60,125 bases of DNA from Streptococcus mitis (GCF_002096845.1 NZ_NCVK01000002.1:1-60125); one strand, 5' to 3'. Counted from the first letter of the stretch, positions 31,800-40,520 are shown. Numbers and translations are program-made. The notes: a model not told the origin generated them from the sequence alone.

Positions 31800-32510
31800 T
31801 TATTTTGCAATCAAGGTTTCTAATCCAACCTTCATCATATCGGTAAAGGTATTTTGGCGTTCTTCTGCAGTTGTATCTTCATCTGGATTGACCAAACTAT
31901 CAGAAATAGTCATGATGGCAAGCGCGTCAACATGGTGTTGGGCTGCCAGATAGTAAAGGGCTGCTGCTTCCATTTCCACAGCCTTGACTCCCCATTTACC
32001 AAGCTCAATGTTCTTTTCAAAGTAGTTTGAATAAAAGACATCAGAAGACAAAACGTTCCCAACGTGGGTGGTCATACCGAGTTCTTTAGCGATATGGTAG
32101 GCCTTGTCCAGCAAATCAAAGCTAGCGATTTGTGGGAAATCGTATTGAGGCCAATCGTTGCGGATGATATTTGAATTGGTAGCAGCTGCTTGTGCCAAGA
32201 CCAACTCACGAACGTGAACATCCTCATTCAAAGAACCGGCTGTACCGACACGGATCAATTTTTTCACACCGTAATCGACAATCAATTCACGAGCATAGAT
32301 AGAGATTGAGGGCATACCCATCCCTGTTCCCATAACAGATACACGGTGACCTTTGTAAGTACCTGTGTATCCAAACATGTTACGCACTTCGTTAAAGCAA
32401 ACAGCATCTTCAAGGAAATTCTCAGCGATAAATTTCGCACGAAGAGGATCTCCAGGAAGAAGAATTTTATCAGCAATTTCACCCTGCTGAGCAGCAATAT
32501 GGATAGACAT
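31800..32510 (-). CDS. deoD: Purine-nucleoside phosphorylase, DeoD type
   Basis: A 236-residue hexameric-type phosphorylase releasing purine bases and (deoxy)ribose-1-phosphate from inosine, guanosine and adenosine nucleosides. Motifs [49 protein letters not shown] and the catalytic Asp in MTISDSLVN are present. The frame stays open 20 codons upstream, but [10 protein letters not shown] at 32510 is the family start. No Shine-Dalgarno sequence lies before it; a 121-bp hairpin repeat separates the start from an AAAGGATGG at 32647-32639. It is the last gene of the punA-clc-deoD stretch. Confidence 0.95.
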   Translation of the reverse strand: MSIHIAAQQGEIADKILLPGDPLRAKFIAENFLEDAVCFNEVRNMFGYTGTYKGHRVSVMGTGMGMPSISIYARELIVDYGVKKLIRVGTAGSLNEDVHVRELVLAQAAATNSNIIRNDWPQYDFPQIASFDLLDKAYHIAKELGMTTHVGNVLSSDVFYSNYFEKNIELGKWGVKAVEMEAAALYYLAAQHHVDALAIMTISDSLVNPDEDTTAEERQNTFTDMMKVGLETLIAK

Positions 32511-32637
32511 AGTTAAGATATAAAGGGCGACAGAGAACAAAGTAAAAATAGGAAACTGACGAAGCATCACAGATGCTAGACAGTTTATCTTTTTTACACA
32601 GTTCTCCGCCCGTATTCAGTTCAATGAATACAGTTAA
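32511..32637 (-). repeat. Hairpin element inserted between the putative deoD ribosome site and start codon
   Basis: AGTTAA flanks the unit (32511-32516 and 32632-32637), consistent with an insertion of 121 bp. The core pairs AAACTG (32553-32558) with CAGTTT (32581-32586) and GCATC with GATGC inside, and TATCTTTTTTAC follows on the plus strand. The left end AGTTAAGATATAAAGGG matches copy 2 upstream of parC. Removing the unit would place AAAGGATGG about 7 bases before the deoD ATG. Confidence 0.65.
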
Positions 32638-32699
32638 CCCATCCTTTCTTTATTCTAAAATTTATAATCAGAAAGATACCAAACCCGTTAAAAAGCCAA

Positions 32700-32775
32700 A
32701 GGAAAAATAGGAGTTGGGCACAGTGAGCGATGCTCGCTAGACCAACTATCTTTTTCACACTGCTTTTAAGGTGGG
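32700..32775 (-). repeat. Hairpin repeat element (third stem sequence)
   Basis: AGTTGG (32712-32717) pairs with CCAACT (32742-32747). Inside, GTGAGC and GCTCGC pair around GAT. It is flanked by GAAAAATAG and TATCTTTTTCACAC exactly as in the deoD and parC copies. The surrounding 32638-33059 region has no coding capacity. Confidence 0.65.
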
Positions 32776-32881
32776 GTCAATTCCTTTCTTAATTTTGATG
32801 ATATTGAGAAGATTAGACCGGATTCAATTCAAACCCGAACTCCCCTTCTCTTCTGAGTTTTTAGAAAAGTTTTCCGCTCGA

Positions 32882-32912
32882 GTTCAAATTAGAACACACG
32901 CTCTACCTTTCT
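32882..32912. repeat. 31-bp direct repeat, copy at the 3' side of the ClC gene
   Basis: The stretch beginning GTTCAAATTAGAACAC and ending CTCTACCTTTCT recurs at 34581-34611 with a single difference. The two copies bracket the ClC channel gene and the punA remnant. The rest of 32776-33059 is AT-rich, and I see nothing else in it. Confidence 0.8.
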
Positions 32913-33059
32913 TTTTTTTATTTTTATAGCTATGAAAAATCGGATTCAATCATGACTCCGATAAGCCTACTTCTTTTTTATTTCAAACATTTATTGATAA
33001 ATTGACAATAGTTTTTAATCTTTTAAGATAAATCTTTGATTAGAAGAAACGGTCGTTCT

Positions 33060-34343
33060 CTATCTTATTACTCTATTCTTTGACTTCTGACACAGTATGC
33101 TAGCCCAAGAAAAACGGTCTAATATTTTTGCAAATTCATAGGCTAAAACAGCTGTTACTAAGAGATACGGAATAGAATCTAAAGCTAGCCCAGTGAACCC
33201 TATTACTAATCCAGTTGCAGACCAGGGAGCCCTCAAGGTCACAGACAAAAAGCAAACAGATCCCAAAAGCAAAATGCTTGGCTGGCTATCCCCACCTAGA
33301 ATCATGCCCAAGAGACCAGCTCCAGCCATCCCCAAGGCAAAAGATGGCGTAAGGGTACCACCATAGGCCCCTGCCCACAGAATAATAAGAACAACTAATG
33401 CTTTTAGAATAAACAAGAGGAATACTGTTTTGCCATTGCTACCATTCAATACTTCCTGAGCCATCATACGTCCATTTCCAAGTAGATGTGGAAAATAACT
33501 TGCCAACCCAGCAAGAAAAAGAAAAGCTGTAGGCAATGTGAGAAGTACTCGTTTATCTTTTATCCTGTTTGAAGACACTTCTTTACTCAAGCAACCAAAA
33601 AGCCAAGCTAGTGGGGTTAAGAAAAGAAGTAATAAGGGAATAATCCACATTTCCTTTAATGACCATGCAATGGCTGGAATCTGGTAGAGAGCCTGATCTG
33701 AAATAACCAAGCCTGCTGTATAGGTTGACACATAGGTAGTCAAACCGACTAAGATAAATCGTTTAATAGATAGAGCAATTCCTAGAGTTTCAAAAACAAA
33801 GAAGACACTTGTTAATGGAACCTGGTAGACAGCTGCTAAACCAGCACCAGCACCACAAGCAAGGAGAAAGATTTGATCCTTCTTAGAGAGAGAACATATT
33901 TTTCCAATTGGTCCTGCAAATAGAGTTCCAATCTCTCGTGGCGCAGCTTCTTTACCAATAGGGGCTCCCCCTCCAACTGCAATAATCTGCCAAATTGAAT
34001 GAAATAGCTGTTTTAAAAAATGAAGTTTGTTTTGTGAAGTCTCATACTTCATCTGCGCTTTAATGGAAAAAATCTGTGATTTTTTTTGCAAGAAATACCA
34101 GACCAAGGATGAGCTGACACCCACGATTATTAAACTTAATCCTATCCGCGACGAGGAAACTCCATCTGTCAAGAATACAGTTTGATGCTCTGACTGACCA
34201 AAAGCTATCCCCTCTATCATCTTTAAAAGATAATGTAAAAAAATACCAGATAAACCTGAAACTATTCCTTGCAAAATGACTGCTAGGAATAATTTAAGAT
34301 TATAAGGGATTTTCTGAAAAATACTCCTCAATTCTTTTAACAT
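33060..34343 (-). CDS. ClC-family chloride channel / anion antiporter
   Basis: A 427-residue membrane protein with at least ten hydrophobic segments. The ClC selectivity motif appears as GGGAPIGKEAAPREIG (cf. GKEGPxxQ). ACGAGAGLAAVYQVPLTSVFFVFETL matches the helix F region, and GTLTPSFALGMAGAGLLGM the GxFxP motif. Whether it is a channel or an H+/anion or fluoride antiporter cannot be read by eye. The start overlaps the end of the punA remnant, so it probably depends on upstream transcription through punA. Confidence 0.87.
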   Translation of the reverse strand: MLKELRSIFQKIPYNLKLFLAVILQGIVSGLSGIFLHYLLKMIEGIAFGQSEHQTVFLTDGVSSSRIGLSLIIVGVSSSLVWYFLQKKSQIFSIKAQMKYETSQNKLHFLKQLFHSIWQIIAVGGGAPIGKEAAPREIGTLFAGPIGKICSLSKKDQIFLLACGAGAGLAAVYQVPLTSVFFVFETLGIALSIKRFILVGLTTYVSTYTAGLVISDQALYQIPAIAWSLKEMWIIPLLLLFLTPLAWLFGCLSKEVSSNRIKDKRVLLTLPTAFLFLAGLASYFPHLLGNGRMMAQEVLNGSNGKTVFLLFILKALVVLIILWAGAYGGTLTPSFALGMAGAGLLGMILGGDSQPSILLLGSVCFLSVTLRAPWSATGLVIGFTGLALDSIPYLLVTAVLAYEFAKILDRFSWASILCQKSKNRVIR

Positions 34344-34583
34344 AGTAATAATTCAGCAAAAACGGCTTTAAGTAAGCCTTTAAAATCACCTTTAACACAC
34401 TCAGTCACTTCTATAACCTCTTCGTGGTTAATCTCTTCTTTGAAACCAGTAGTATAGTTAGTAATCCATAAAATTCCTAGAAGTTTCAAACCTGAGTAGG
34501 CTAAAACAATAACTTCAGGAGCAGTTGACATTCCGACCACATCTGTTCCAAGCATCTTATAGGTACGAATTTCTACTCGTGTT
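34337..34583 (-). pseudogene. Remnant of purine-nucleoside phosphorylase punA (C-terminal part only)
   Basis: About 80 codons match the C-terminus of the intact punA at 37941: LGTDVVGMSTAPEVIVLAYS against LGADAVGMSTVPEVIVASHS, and HEEVIEVTECVKGDFKGLLK against HEEVVEVTERVKGDFKGLLK. Homology begins at about 34583, where the 31-bp repeat starts, so the 5' two thirds are gone. ATG 34555 leaves 72 residues without the phosphate-binding part, so no activity is expected. The divergence from the intact copy (about 70% identity by eye) means an old duplication or an import from another strain. Confidence 0.88.
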
Positions 34584-34611
34584 CAAATTAGAACACGCGC
34601 TCTACCTTTCT
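34581..34611. repeat. 31-bp direct repeat, copy at the punA remnant junction
   Basis: It is identical except for one base to 32882-32912 and begins exactly where homology to intact punA ends, suggesting that it marked the recombination point. Confidence 0.8.
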
Positions 34612-34615
34612 GTTT

Positions 34616-34765
34616 ATACTCTTCGAAAATCTCTTCAAACCACGTCAACGTCGCCTTGCCGTATATATGTTACTGACTTCGTCAGTTCTATCTACAACCT
34701 CAAAGCAGTGCTTTGAGCAACCTGCGGCTAGTTTCCTAGTTTGCTCTTTGATTTTCATTGAGTAT
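34616..34765. repeat. BOX element, boxA-boxB-boxC type
   Basis: A 150-bp unit from ATACTCTTCG to TTGAGTAT. It contains the boxA core, a boxB (CTGACTTCGTCAGTTCTATC, then a CAAAGCAGTGCTTTG hairpin) and boxC (CAACCTGCGGCTAG). It lies between the lipase-lectin gene and the punA remnant. The remaining bases of the 34584-34865 gap hold only the 31-bp repeat. Confidence 0.9.
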
Positions 34766-34865
34766 TAATTTTGTTCTTTCACAGAGAGCTACCTGAGTTC
34801 TATTCAAGCTCAGGTAGCACTTCTCTTACAAACTAAATCATCTCATTATTAAATAGTAGGATTTT

Positions 34866-37610
34866 TTACAAGACATCGTCATCAGAAATCTTAGAATTCA
34901 ATGTCGTACCCCAATGAGTGATTTTTCGATGTGGTTGGGCGAGAAGAGGTCTGTTGTCATAGATTGTTTGCCATCTATTCCAGATAAGACCCGTTCTCTT
35001 TTCGATCTTAATTCGCAGATTTCTCATATTTTCTTTGATTGGGAGGTTGAGGACAAAACCTGCAGTCTGGTTACGTCCGTTTCCTTCCCAAGAACGACTA
35101 CGAACAACTTGGTTTCCATCTTTGTCTACTGTGACTTCTTCCCAGGATATTGAGTAGCGTGCAATATAAGCTCCGCTATGTTGAATCGTTAGGGTTTTAT
35201 CTTTTACAGGAGTGTAGTTTAACAGTTGCACAGGCTTAGAAGCTTGCGTAGTTACATTATTTTTAGCTACAAATCGAAAAACTTCTACTTCTGCAAGACT
35301 GAGGGCTTGATTGTTCTTACGTAGTTGCACACGAACACGGCGTCCCAATTTCCCATTTAATTGAACATCCAAGCTCGTTCCGTCAAGTTTAGAAACATAC
35401 TGTCTAGCAACTTCTGTTCCTTTTTCATCATACAAAATCACATCAAAGTCTGACAGACTTTTAGAAAGTTCTCCATCCCCACGGTTATGAAGTCGGACAA
35501 GCCCAACCTGTTCCGTACGACCTAAATCAACTTCCCACCAAGGCTGGTTTTCAAATTTTGTATGGGTAATTGATTGCTGGCTATAACTACTATTGGTATT
35601 GCCATCCAAGGCACGACTAGCATCTCCACCAAAATCAGTAGAACTTTGCTTAGCTTGTTTTTTCCAAGCGATATTCTCAGCACGATATACTTGGACTTCT
35701 GCAAGACTGAGGGCATTATAGCCTTCTAGCTCAATCCGAACATAGCGCGCTTTTTTATGGTTAATCGCAATTTGTGCTGACACATCTTTAAGAGATGTTA
35801 TGCGTTTTCTCTCAATTTCTTTACCAAAACTATCTAAAAGAATGACATCAAAGTTTGCCAATCTATCCTGGGCAGTGTCTGTTCGGTTGTAAATATTGAT
35901 TTGGCGAATGGTTTCTTCTTTAGCCAAATCTACTTGCCACCACGGTTTAGATTGGAAGTTGGTATGAGTGACAGAATTGTGACCATAGTTACCATCAACT
36001 TTGCCATCCACAGCTCTTCTAGCATCTCCTCCGAAAGCTGTCGAACTTTGAGTAACCCGTTTCCCTAGAGCTATATTTTCAAGAGGTTCAGCGCTTGGTT
36101 GACTAGAAGATTGAGGCAGAGCCTGTTTCTTAAAGAATCGCACTTTATCTAATTTCGGATCACGATAACCATGTTTATCCAAGGTAGCTCGTTTACCAAT
36201 ATTAAAGTTAGGAATATCATTCATTCGACTTTCAAAATAGCCACGAGAACGGTGTTTAAAGCGTGAATTACCTGTAAATGGAACAATATCACGATCGTTA
36301 TGAATCAAGGGAGTCACAACATTATCATTATCAACCACATAATGCTTAATTTTTCCACTAACAGCTAATTTACGGCTTTCCAAACCAACATCCCAGAAAC
36401 CATTCTTAGCATTCCAAACAGTTCTGGAAGTAATCACTTTAGGCGCACTGAAAGTCGTCACTTTCCTCAATACATGGTTATAAAAATCAGGATATTTTTG
36501 GTAAGCTTCAACTGCTGCAATCTGAGCTAGGTAGCCTCCAAGAGAATGACCTGTCATATACAACTTGGTAATACTTGTATCCTTGGCTAATTCCCCAACA
36601 ACCTTGCGGATATCATCCGCTTGAGCTGGTTTATTTCCACCAAATAAAACCAAATCTGCACTTAAATCCTTAGCGTCATTAACTCGCGTTCCACGAATAG
36701 CCAACATATGAACCGTTCCATCTTTTAGATAAGGAAGGTCACTCTTGGTCTCAAATAAGAAAGCATCCAAGCCACTATCTGTATGATAGGCTTTTTTCAT
36801 CTTCCAAAATGGTGCCAGTTCATTGTGCATCATTTTATATTCTTGACGGTCAAGATAGAGACTAGGGAAAGGATTCTTATGATCTAAAATTTTCTCAATA
36901 TAATCATCGTCTCGATAGGCTAACTCCATAAAGAGAAGAGAATCACGGTCTGTGACATACCATTCTTTCTTATTGTCATCTTCTCCATCTGCCAAACCAT
37001 CCCCATCACTGTCTGCTAGCAAGGGATGACTGTTATATCCTAGATAATCCTTACCATCTTTGTTGTAAACATAAAGTTCATCTTTGTTTTTGATGCCATC
37101 TTGGTCATCATCCCCTTCCAAATCAAGAACTTTTTCACCATAGAGAGATTCATCAATCAAATCATTTTCTAAATGCAATTCCCCTTTGGAAATCTTAACC
37201 AAATCTTCTGCTGTTAGAGAACGAGTATTTGTTGGTTTTTCTGTCACAACTTCTTCTTTAGTTTCTTCTACAGGAGCATGAATAGGTGAGTCTTGAACAG
37301 GCTCTGTTATCTCTACTTTTGACTCTTCCCTTTTGTTTTCAAGAACTTCACTTGCTTCTGGAAGCGTTTGAGGAGCTAGTCTTGGCTCCTCTCTAAGAGG
37401 AGTTTCTAGTTTTGGAGCAACATTTTCCGTCTCTCTCAATTCCTCCTTAGAATCTAGCACTCTTGTTGCCACTTCAGATGTTACATCTTGCTTTAGTTCA
37501 TTGGCTGAAATTCCAGCTGGAGCTAGAAATGCGAAGCCGACTGCAACAGATACAACCCCGATACTTAATTTTTTTATGCCAAAACGCATAATTCGTTGAC
37601 CGATTTTCAT
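34866..37610 (-). CDS. Secreted class-3 lipase with two F-type lectin domains and a CDC domain 4
   Basis: A 914-residue secreted protein. Residues 1-36 are a signal related to YSIRK types (FGIKKLSIGVVSVAVG, cleavage near ISA-NE). An acidic Glu/Pro-rich linker follows to about 130. Calcium-binding-type repeats occupy 166-178 and 200-212 (DSDGDGLADGEDD). A lipase class 3 domain spans about 220-480 with GHSLG at 354-358 (nucleophile Ser356). Two F-type lectin domains (511-644 and 645-780) each show HX26RXDX4[RK]: His549/Arg576/Asp578/Arg583 and His683/Arg710/Asp712/Lys717. Residues 792-914 match CDC domain 4: SGAYIARYSISWEEV, NGRNQTAGF, undecapeptide KRTGLIWNRWQ (871-881), and the Thr-Leu cholesterol pair in GTTLNS (903-904). 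There is no LPXTG or pore-forming domain. It probably targets fucosylated, cholesterol-containing host membranes and hydrolyses lipid esters. Confidence 0.87.
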   Translation of the reverse strand: MKIGQRIMRFGIKKLSIGVVSVAVGFAFLAPAGISANELKQDVTSEVATRVLDSKEELRETENVAPKLETPLREEPRLAPQTLPEASEVLENKREESKVEITEPVQDSPIHAPVEETKEEVVTEKPTNTRSLTAEDLVKISKGELHLENDLIDESLYGEKVLDLEGDDDQDGIKNKDELYVYNKDGKDYLGYNSHPLLADSDGDGLADGEDDNKKEWYVTDRDSLLFMELAYRDDDYIEKILDHKNPFPSLYLDRQEYKMMHNELAPFWKMKKAYHTDSGLDAFLFETKSDLPYLKDGTVHMLAIRGTRVNDAKDLSADLVLFGGNKPAQADDIRKVVGELAKDTSITKLYMTGHSLGGYLAQIAAVEAYQKYPDFYNHVLRKVTTFSAPKVITSRTVWNAKNGFWDVGLESRKLAVSGKIKHYVVDNDNVVTPLIHNDRDIVPFTGNSRFKHRSRGYFESRMNDIPNFNIGKRATLDKHGYRDPKLDKVRFFKKQALPQSSSQPSAEPLENIALGKRVTQSSTAFGGDARRAVDGKVDGNYGHNSVTHTNFQSKPWWQVDLAKEETIRQINIYNRTDTAQDRLANFDVILLDSFGKEIERKRITSLKDVSAQIAINHKKARYVRIELEGYNALSLAEVQVYRAENIAWKKQAKQSSTDFGGDASRALDGNTNSSYSQQSITHTKFENQPWWEVDLGRTEQVGLVRLHNRGDGELSKSLSDFDVILYDEKGTEVARQYVSKLDGTSLDVQLNGKLGRRVRVQLRKNNQALSLAEVEVFRFVAKNNVTTQASKPVQLLNYTPVKDKTLTIQHSGAYIARYSISWEEVTVDKDGNQVVRSRSWEGNGRNQTAGFVLNLPIKENMRNLRIKIEKRTGLIWNRWQTIYDNRPLLAQPHRKITHWGTTLNSKISDDDVL

Positions 37611-37940
37611 TATTTCTTATCTTTCTTTTCGTTTATTTGTAAGCAGACTCAAGCAAAATCTCATTGTGCTATATATGATAAGACTGAGAAATTCAGAAAG
37701 TAAATTCATTCTTATCTTTCCTTATCATAACTAGTCTGCTTGGCGTAGGAAGCTAATCCCAGCATCCTAGATTCTTGTCTTTCACAATGCTAACTATCAG
37801 ACGCAAACATATCTATTCTTCCGCTTCTTTCAGTTATAAGAGCAGAAAGAACCTCATAGTATACTTATATTTCTTCGTTGACCCTGATAGGTAGTCAATC
37901 ATGAAAAGGTAGAGGCATTCCCCCTTTTAAATCTTTTTTC
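37611..37940. other. Gap between punA and the lipase-lectin gene
   Basis: A 330-base noncoding region. It contains an inverted repeat around 37672-37732 (TATGATAAG / CTTATCATA) and a weak promoter possibility for the lipase gene on the minus strand (TTACTT, 17 bp, TATCAT). I see no gene, no BOX and no clear terminator after punA, so readthrough into the lipase gene is possible. Confidence 0.5.
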
Positions 37941-38750
37941 TTACAATTCTGCAAGAATAGCTTTAAGCAAGCCTTTGAAATCACCTTTGACACGTTCGGT
38001 TACTTCTACAACTTCTTCGTGGTTAAGTTCTTCTTGGAAACCGGCCGCAAAGTTAGTGATACATGAAATTCCCAGAACTTTTAAACCTGAGTGGGATGCC
38101 ACAATAACTTCAGGAACAGTCGACATACCAACTGCATCTGCTCCCAGTGTCTTATAAGCACGGATTTCTGCTGGTGTTTCATAAGTTGGACCAGTAACAC
38201 CGATATAGACACCTTCATCAAGCTTGATACCAAGTTTTTTAGCCACTTCATGGGCAGTAGCACGGTATTCTGGTGTGTAGGCCTTAGACATATCTGGGAA
38301 ACGAGGACCAAATTCATCCAAGTTTTCACCCATCAATGGGTTTTGACCTGTCATGTTGATATGGTCTGAGATAGCCATCAAGGTACCAGGACCAAATCCA
38401 ATACCGCCAGCTGCATTGGTTACAATAACACCTTCACATCCAAGAACTTTCATGACACGTACTGGGAAAGTCACTACTTCCAGAGGATTTCCTTCGTAGA
38501 AATGGAAACGACCTTGAAGAGCCAAAACCTTGCGACCTGCAAGTTCCCCATATACTAATTTACCAGCGTGACCGACTACTGTTGAACGGCCCCAGTTTGG
38601 AATCTCAGCATAGTCTACTACAACAGGATTTTCGATTTCTTCTGCCAATTCTCCAAGTCCTGATCCAAGGATTAGACCGAACTCAGGCGTTTGGATTCCC
38701 TTTTCTTTCAGGAAAGCAGCTGTTTCATTGATTTTATCTAAAAATGTCAT
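37941..38750 (-). CDS. punA: Purine-nucleoside phosphorylase, trimeric type
   Basis: A 269-residue phosphorylase for inosine and guanosine nucleosides. Motifs GLILGSGLGELAEE, VGHAGKLVYGEL, LQGRFHFYEGNPLEVVTFPVRVMK, VTNAAGGIG and the base-site GADAVGMSTVPEVIVA, SCITNFAAG are all present. It overlaps DUF1697 upstream by 4 bases in the rpiA-deoB-DUF1697-punA operon. Together with DeoD it covers the purine nucleosides. A diverged copy of its 3' end lies at 34337-34583. Confidence 0.96.
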   Translation of the reverse strand: MTFLDKINETAAFLKEKGIQTPEFGLILGSGLGELAEEIENPVVVDYAEIPNWGRSTVVGHAGKLVYGELAGRKVLALQGRFHFYEGNPLEVVTFPVRVMKVLGCEGVIVTNAAGGIGFGPGTLMAISDHINMTGQNPLMGENLDEFGPRFPDMSKAYTPEYRATAHEVAKKLGIKLDEGVYIGVTGPTYETPAEIRAYKTLGADAVGMSTVPEVIVASHSGLKVLGISCITNFAAGFQEELNHEEVVEVTERVKGDFKGLLKAILAEL

Positions 38751-39307
38751 TGTGTGTCTCCTTTTTTAGTTTTTAGCATTTGACCGATTTTGTCAAAAGT
38801 TTTAGCATTGCGAATGGTAATGTGGCGATAGAAAGGCATCTTGAGCAGTCCCTTGTGATAGGCAGTTTTAGAGTAGGTTTCTTCAGAAAATTTCCCCCAG
38901 AAAATGCCAAGTTTTCCAAAATGAACGACCTCATCTTTCAGCTCTAAACTCTCAACTGTCGCGATGACTTGTTCCACATCCAAACCCTCCGTGTAGAAAA
39001 GGACATCTTTTCGTGCCAAGTCTTCGTTCCACCAAGCTGGTAGATTATCCACTTCTGCTTCATAGTCTTCTTGACTCAGTAAAGAAAAGCTCTGAATAAA
39101 TGGATAATGGACTGCAAAGAAAGTCTCTAATTTTTCAACCAATCGAGCTTTTGGTTCTGTCGAAGTAAAGAAAATATTGCCACTGTTGATGTAGCTTTCA
39201 ACCTTTTCCAGTCCCACGTCTGTCAATTCTTGACGAAGCTCCGCCATGACGACCTTATTCTTACCACCAACATTGATACCTCTCACCAGCAAAGCATAGC
39301 GCGTCAT
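38747..39307 (-). CDS. DUF1697 family protein
   Basis: A 186-residue conserved protein: RYALLVRGINVGGKNKVVMAELRQ at the N-terminus, ESYINSGNIFF and GIFWGKFSEETYSKTAYHK later, recognisable as DUF1697. The biochemical function is unknown. It begins 1 base after the end of deoB and overlaps punA by 4 bases, so it is translated with the nucleoside catabolism genes and may have a supporting role there (inference). Confidence 0.85.
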   Translation of the reverse strand: MTRYALLVRGINVGGKNKVVMAELRQELTDVGLEKVESYINSGNIFFTSTEPKARLVEKLETFFAVHYPFIQSFSLLSQEDYEAEVDNLPAWWNEDLARKDVLFYTEGLDVEQVIATVESLELKDEVVHFGKLGIFWGKFSEETYSKTAYHKGLLKMPFYRHITIRNAKTFDKIGQMLKTKKGDTQ

Positions 39308-39308
39308 C

Positions 39309-40520
39309 TTATACCAATTTATCTAAGAAACTTTCCCCAATCATAGCAGTTTCCACACCAAAGTTATCGGCAACAGTCGCTGAAATATCTGCAAAATGTC
39401 CTACTGGAATGACACCATTTCCTTTAAAGGCAGGACTGTAAGCCAAAAGTGGGATATATTCGCGAGTGTGGTCTGTTCCTGCGTAAGTTGGGTCGTTCCC
39501 GTGGTCCGCAGTAATCAAGAGAAGGTCGTTCTCTCGCATGGCTGCGATAATTTCAGGTAAGCGTTCATCAAACTCATGCAAACAATCACGGTAACCGTGA
39601 GCATTACGACGGTGGCCGTAAAGGGCATCAAAGTCAACCAAGTTTGTGAATGAGAATCCTTTTTCAAACTCAGCAAGGCCCATTGTCTTCAATAGTGTAT
39701 CAATTCCATGGCTGTTTGACTTGTTGTGGCCCATGTCATGGTTGATACCCGCACCGTTAAAGATATCGTTGATTTTACCAACAGCATAAGTATCGATACC
39801 TGCTTCATTGAGTTTATCGAGAACGGTTGGAGAAAATGGAGATACCGCCAAGTCACGACGGTTAGCTGTACGAGTGAAGTTACCTGGTTCACCTACATAA
39901 GGGCGAGCAATGATACGACCTAGAAGGGCTGGACGCTCAAGTGTAATCGAACGAGCGTATTCACAAATACGGTACAATTCATCCAAAGGGATGATGTCTT
40001 CATGAGCAGCAATTTGCAAAACAGGGTCAGCTGAAGTATAGATAATCAACTCTCCAGTTTCCATTTGACGAGGTCCAAAATCATCGATAACAGCTGTACC
40101 TGAGTAAGGTTTGTTGGCTTCACGAATGACCTTACGTCCTGAAAATTCTTCGATTTTTGTCAAGATTTCTTCTGGGAATCCGTTCCAGAAAGTATCGAAG
40201 GGCTCAGTAATGTTGAGTCCCATGATTTCCCAGTGTCCAGTCATGGTATCCTTACCAAGGGATACTTCTTCCAATTTTGTTGCATATCCAGTTGGATTGC
40301 TTTCAGCTGCTACAGTCTTAAGAGGAGTTTCGCGAGGGATATTTCCCAGACCGATTTTAGCCATGTTTGGGACATTCAGACCAACTGTTTTTGAAATGTG
40401 TCCCAATGTGTCAGAAGATCCATCTGGAACCCCTGCATTGACAAAGTTATTAGCATCTGGTGCTGCACCGATTCCTACAGAATCCAGTACCACCAAATGA
40501 ATACGATTAAATTTAGACAT
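39309..40520 (-). CDS. deoB: Phosphopentomutase
   Basis: A 403-residue alkaline-phosphatase-superfamily mutase interconverting (deoxy)ribose-1- and -5-phosphates, linking the phosphorylases to DeoC and the pentose phosphate pathway. Metal site motifs [15 protein letters not shown] at the N-terminus and [25 protein letters not shown] near the C-terminus are present, with the catalytic Thr region [15 protein letters not shown]. It is preceded by rpiA (13-base gap) and has a good GGGGGCATAAG ribosome site. Confidence 0.97.
   Translation of the reverse strand: MSKFNRIHLVVLDSVGIGAAPDANNFVNAGVPDGSSDTLGHISKTVGLNVPNMAKIGLGNIPRETPLKTVAAESNPTGYATKLEEVSLGKDTMTGHWEIMGLNITEPFDTFWNGFPEEILTKIEEFSGRKVIREANKPYSGTAVIDDFGPRQMETGELIIYTSADPVLQIAAHEDIIPLDELYRICEYARSITLERPALLGRIIARPYVGEPGNFTRTANRRDLAVSPFSPTVLDKLNEAGIDTYAVGKINDIFNGAGINHDMGHNKSNSHGIDTLLKTMGLAEFEKGFSFTNLVDFDALYGHRRNAHGYRDCLHEFDERLPEIIAAMRENDLLLITADHGNDPTYAGTDHTREYIPLLAYSPAFKGNGVIPVGHFADISATVADNFGVETAMIGESFLDKLV

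Noticed and set aside
32511..32570. 20-codon N-terminal extension of DeoD (MMLRQFPIF...)
   Set aside because: It is encoded by the inserted repeat, has no ribosome site and is absent from the family N-terminus.
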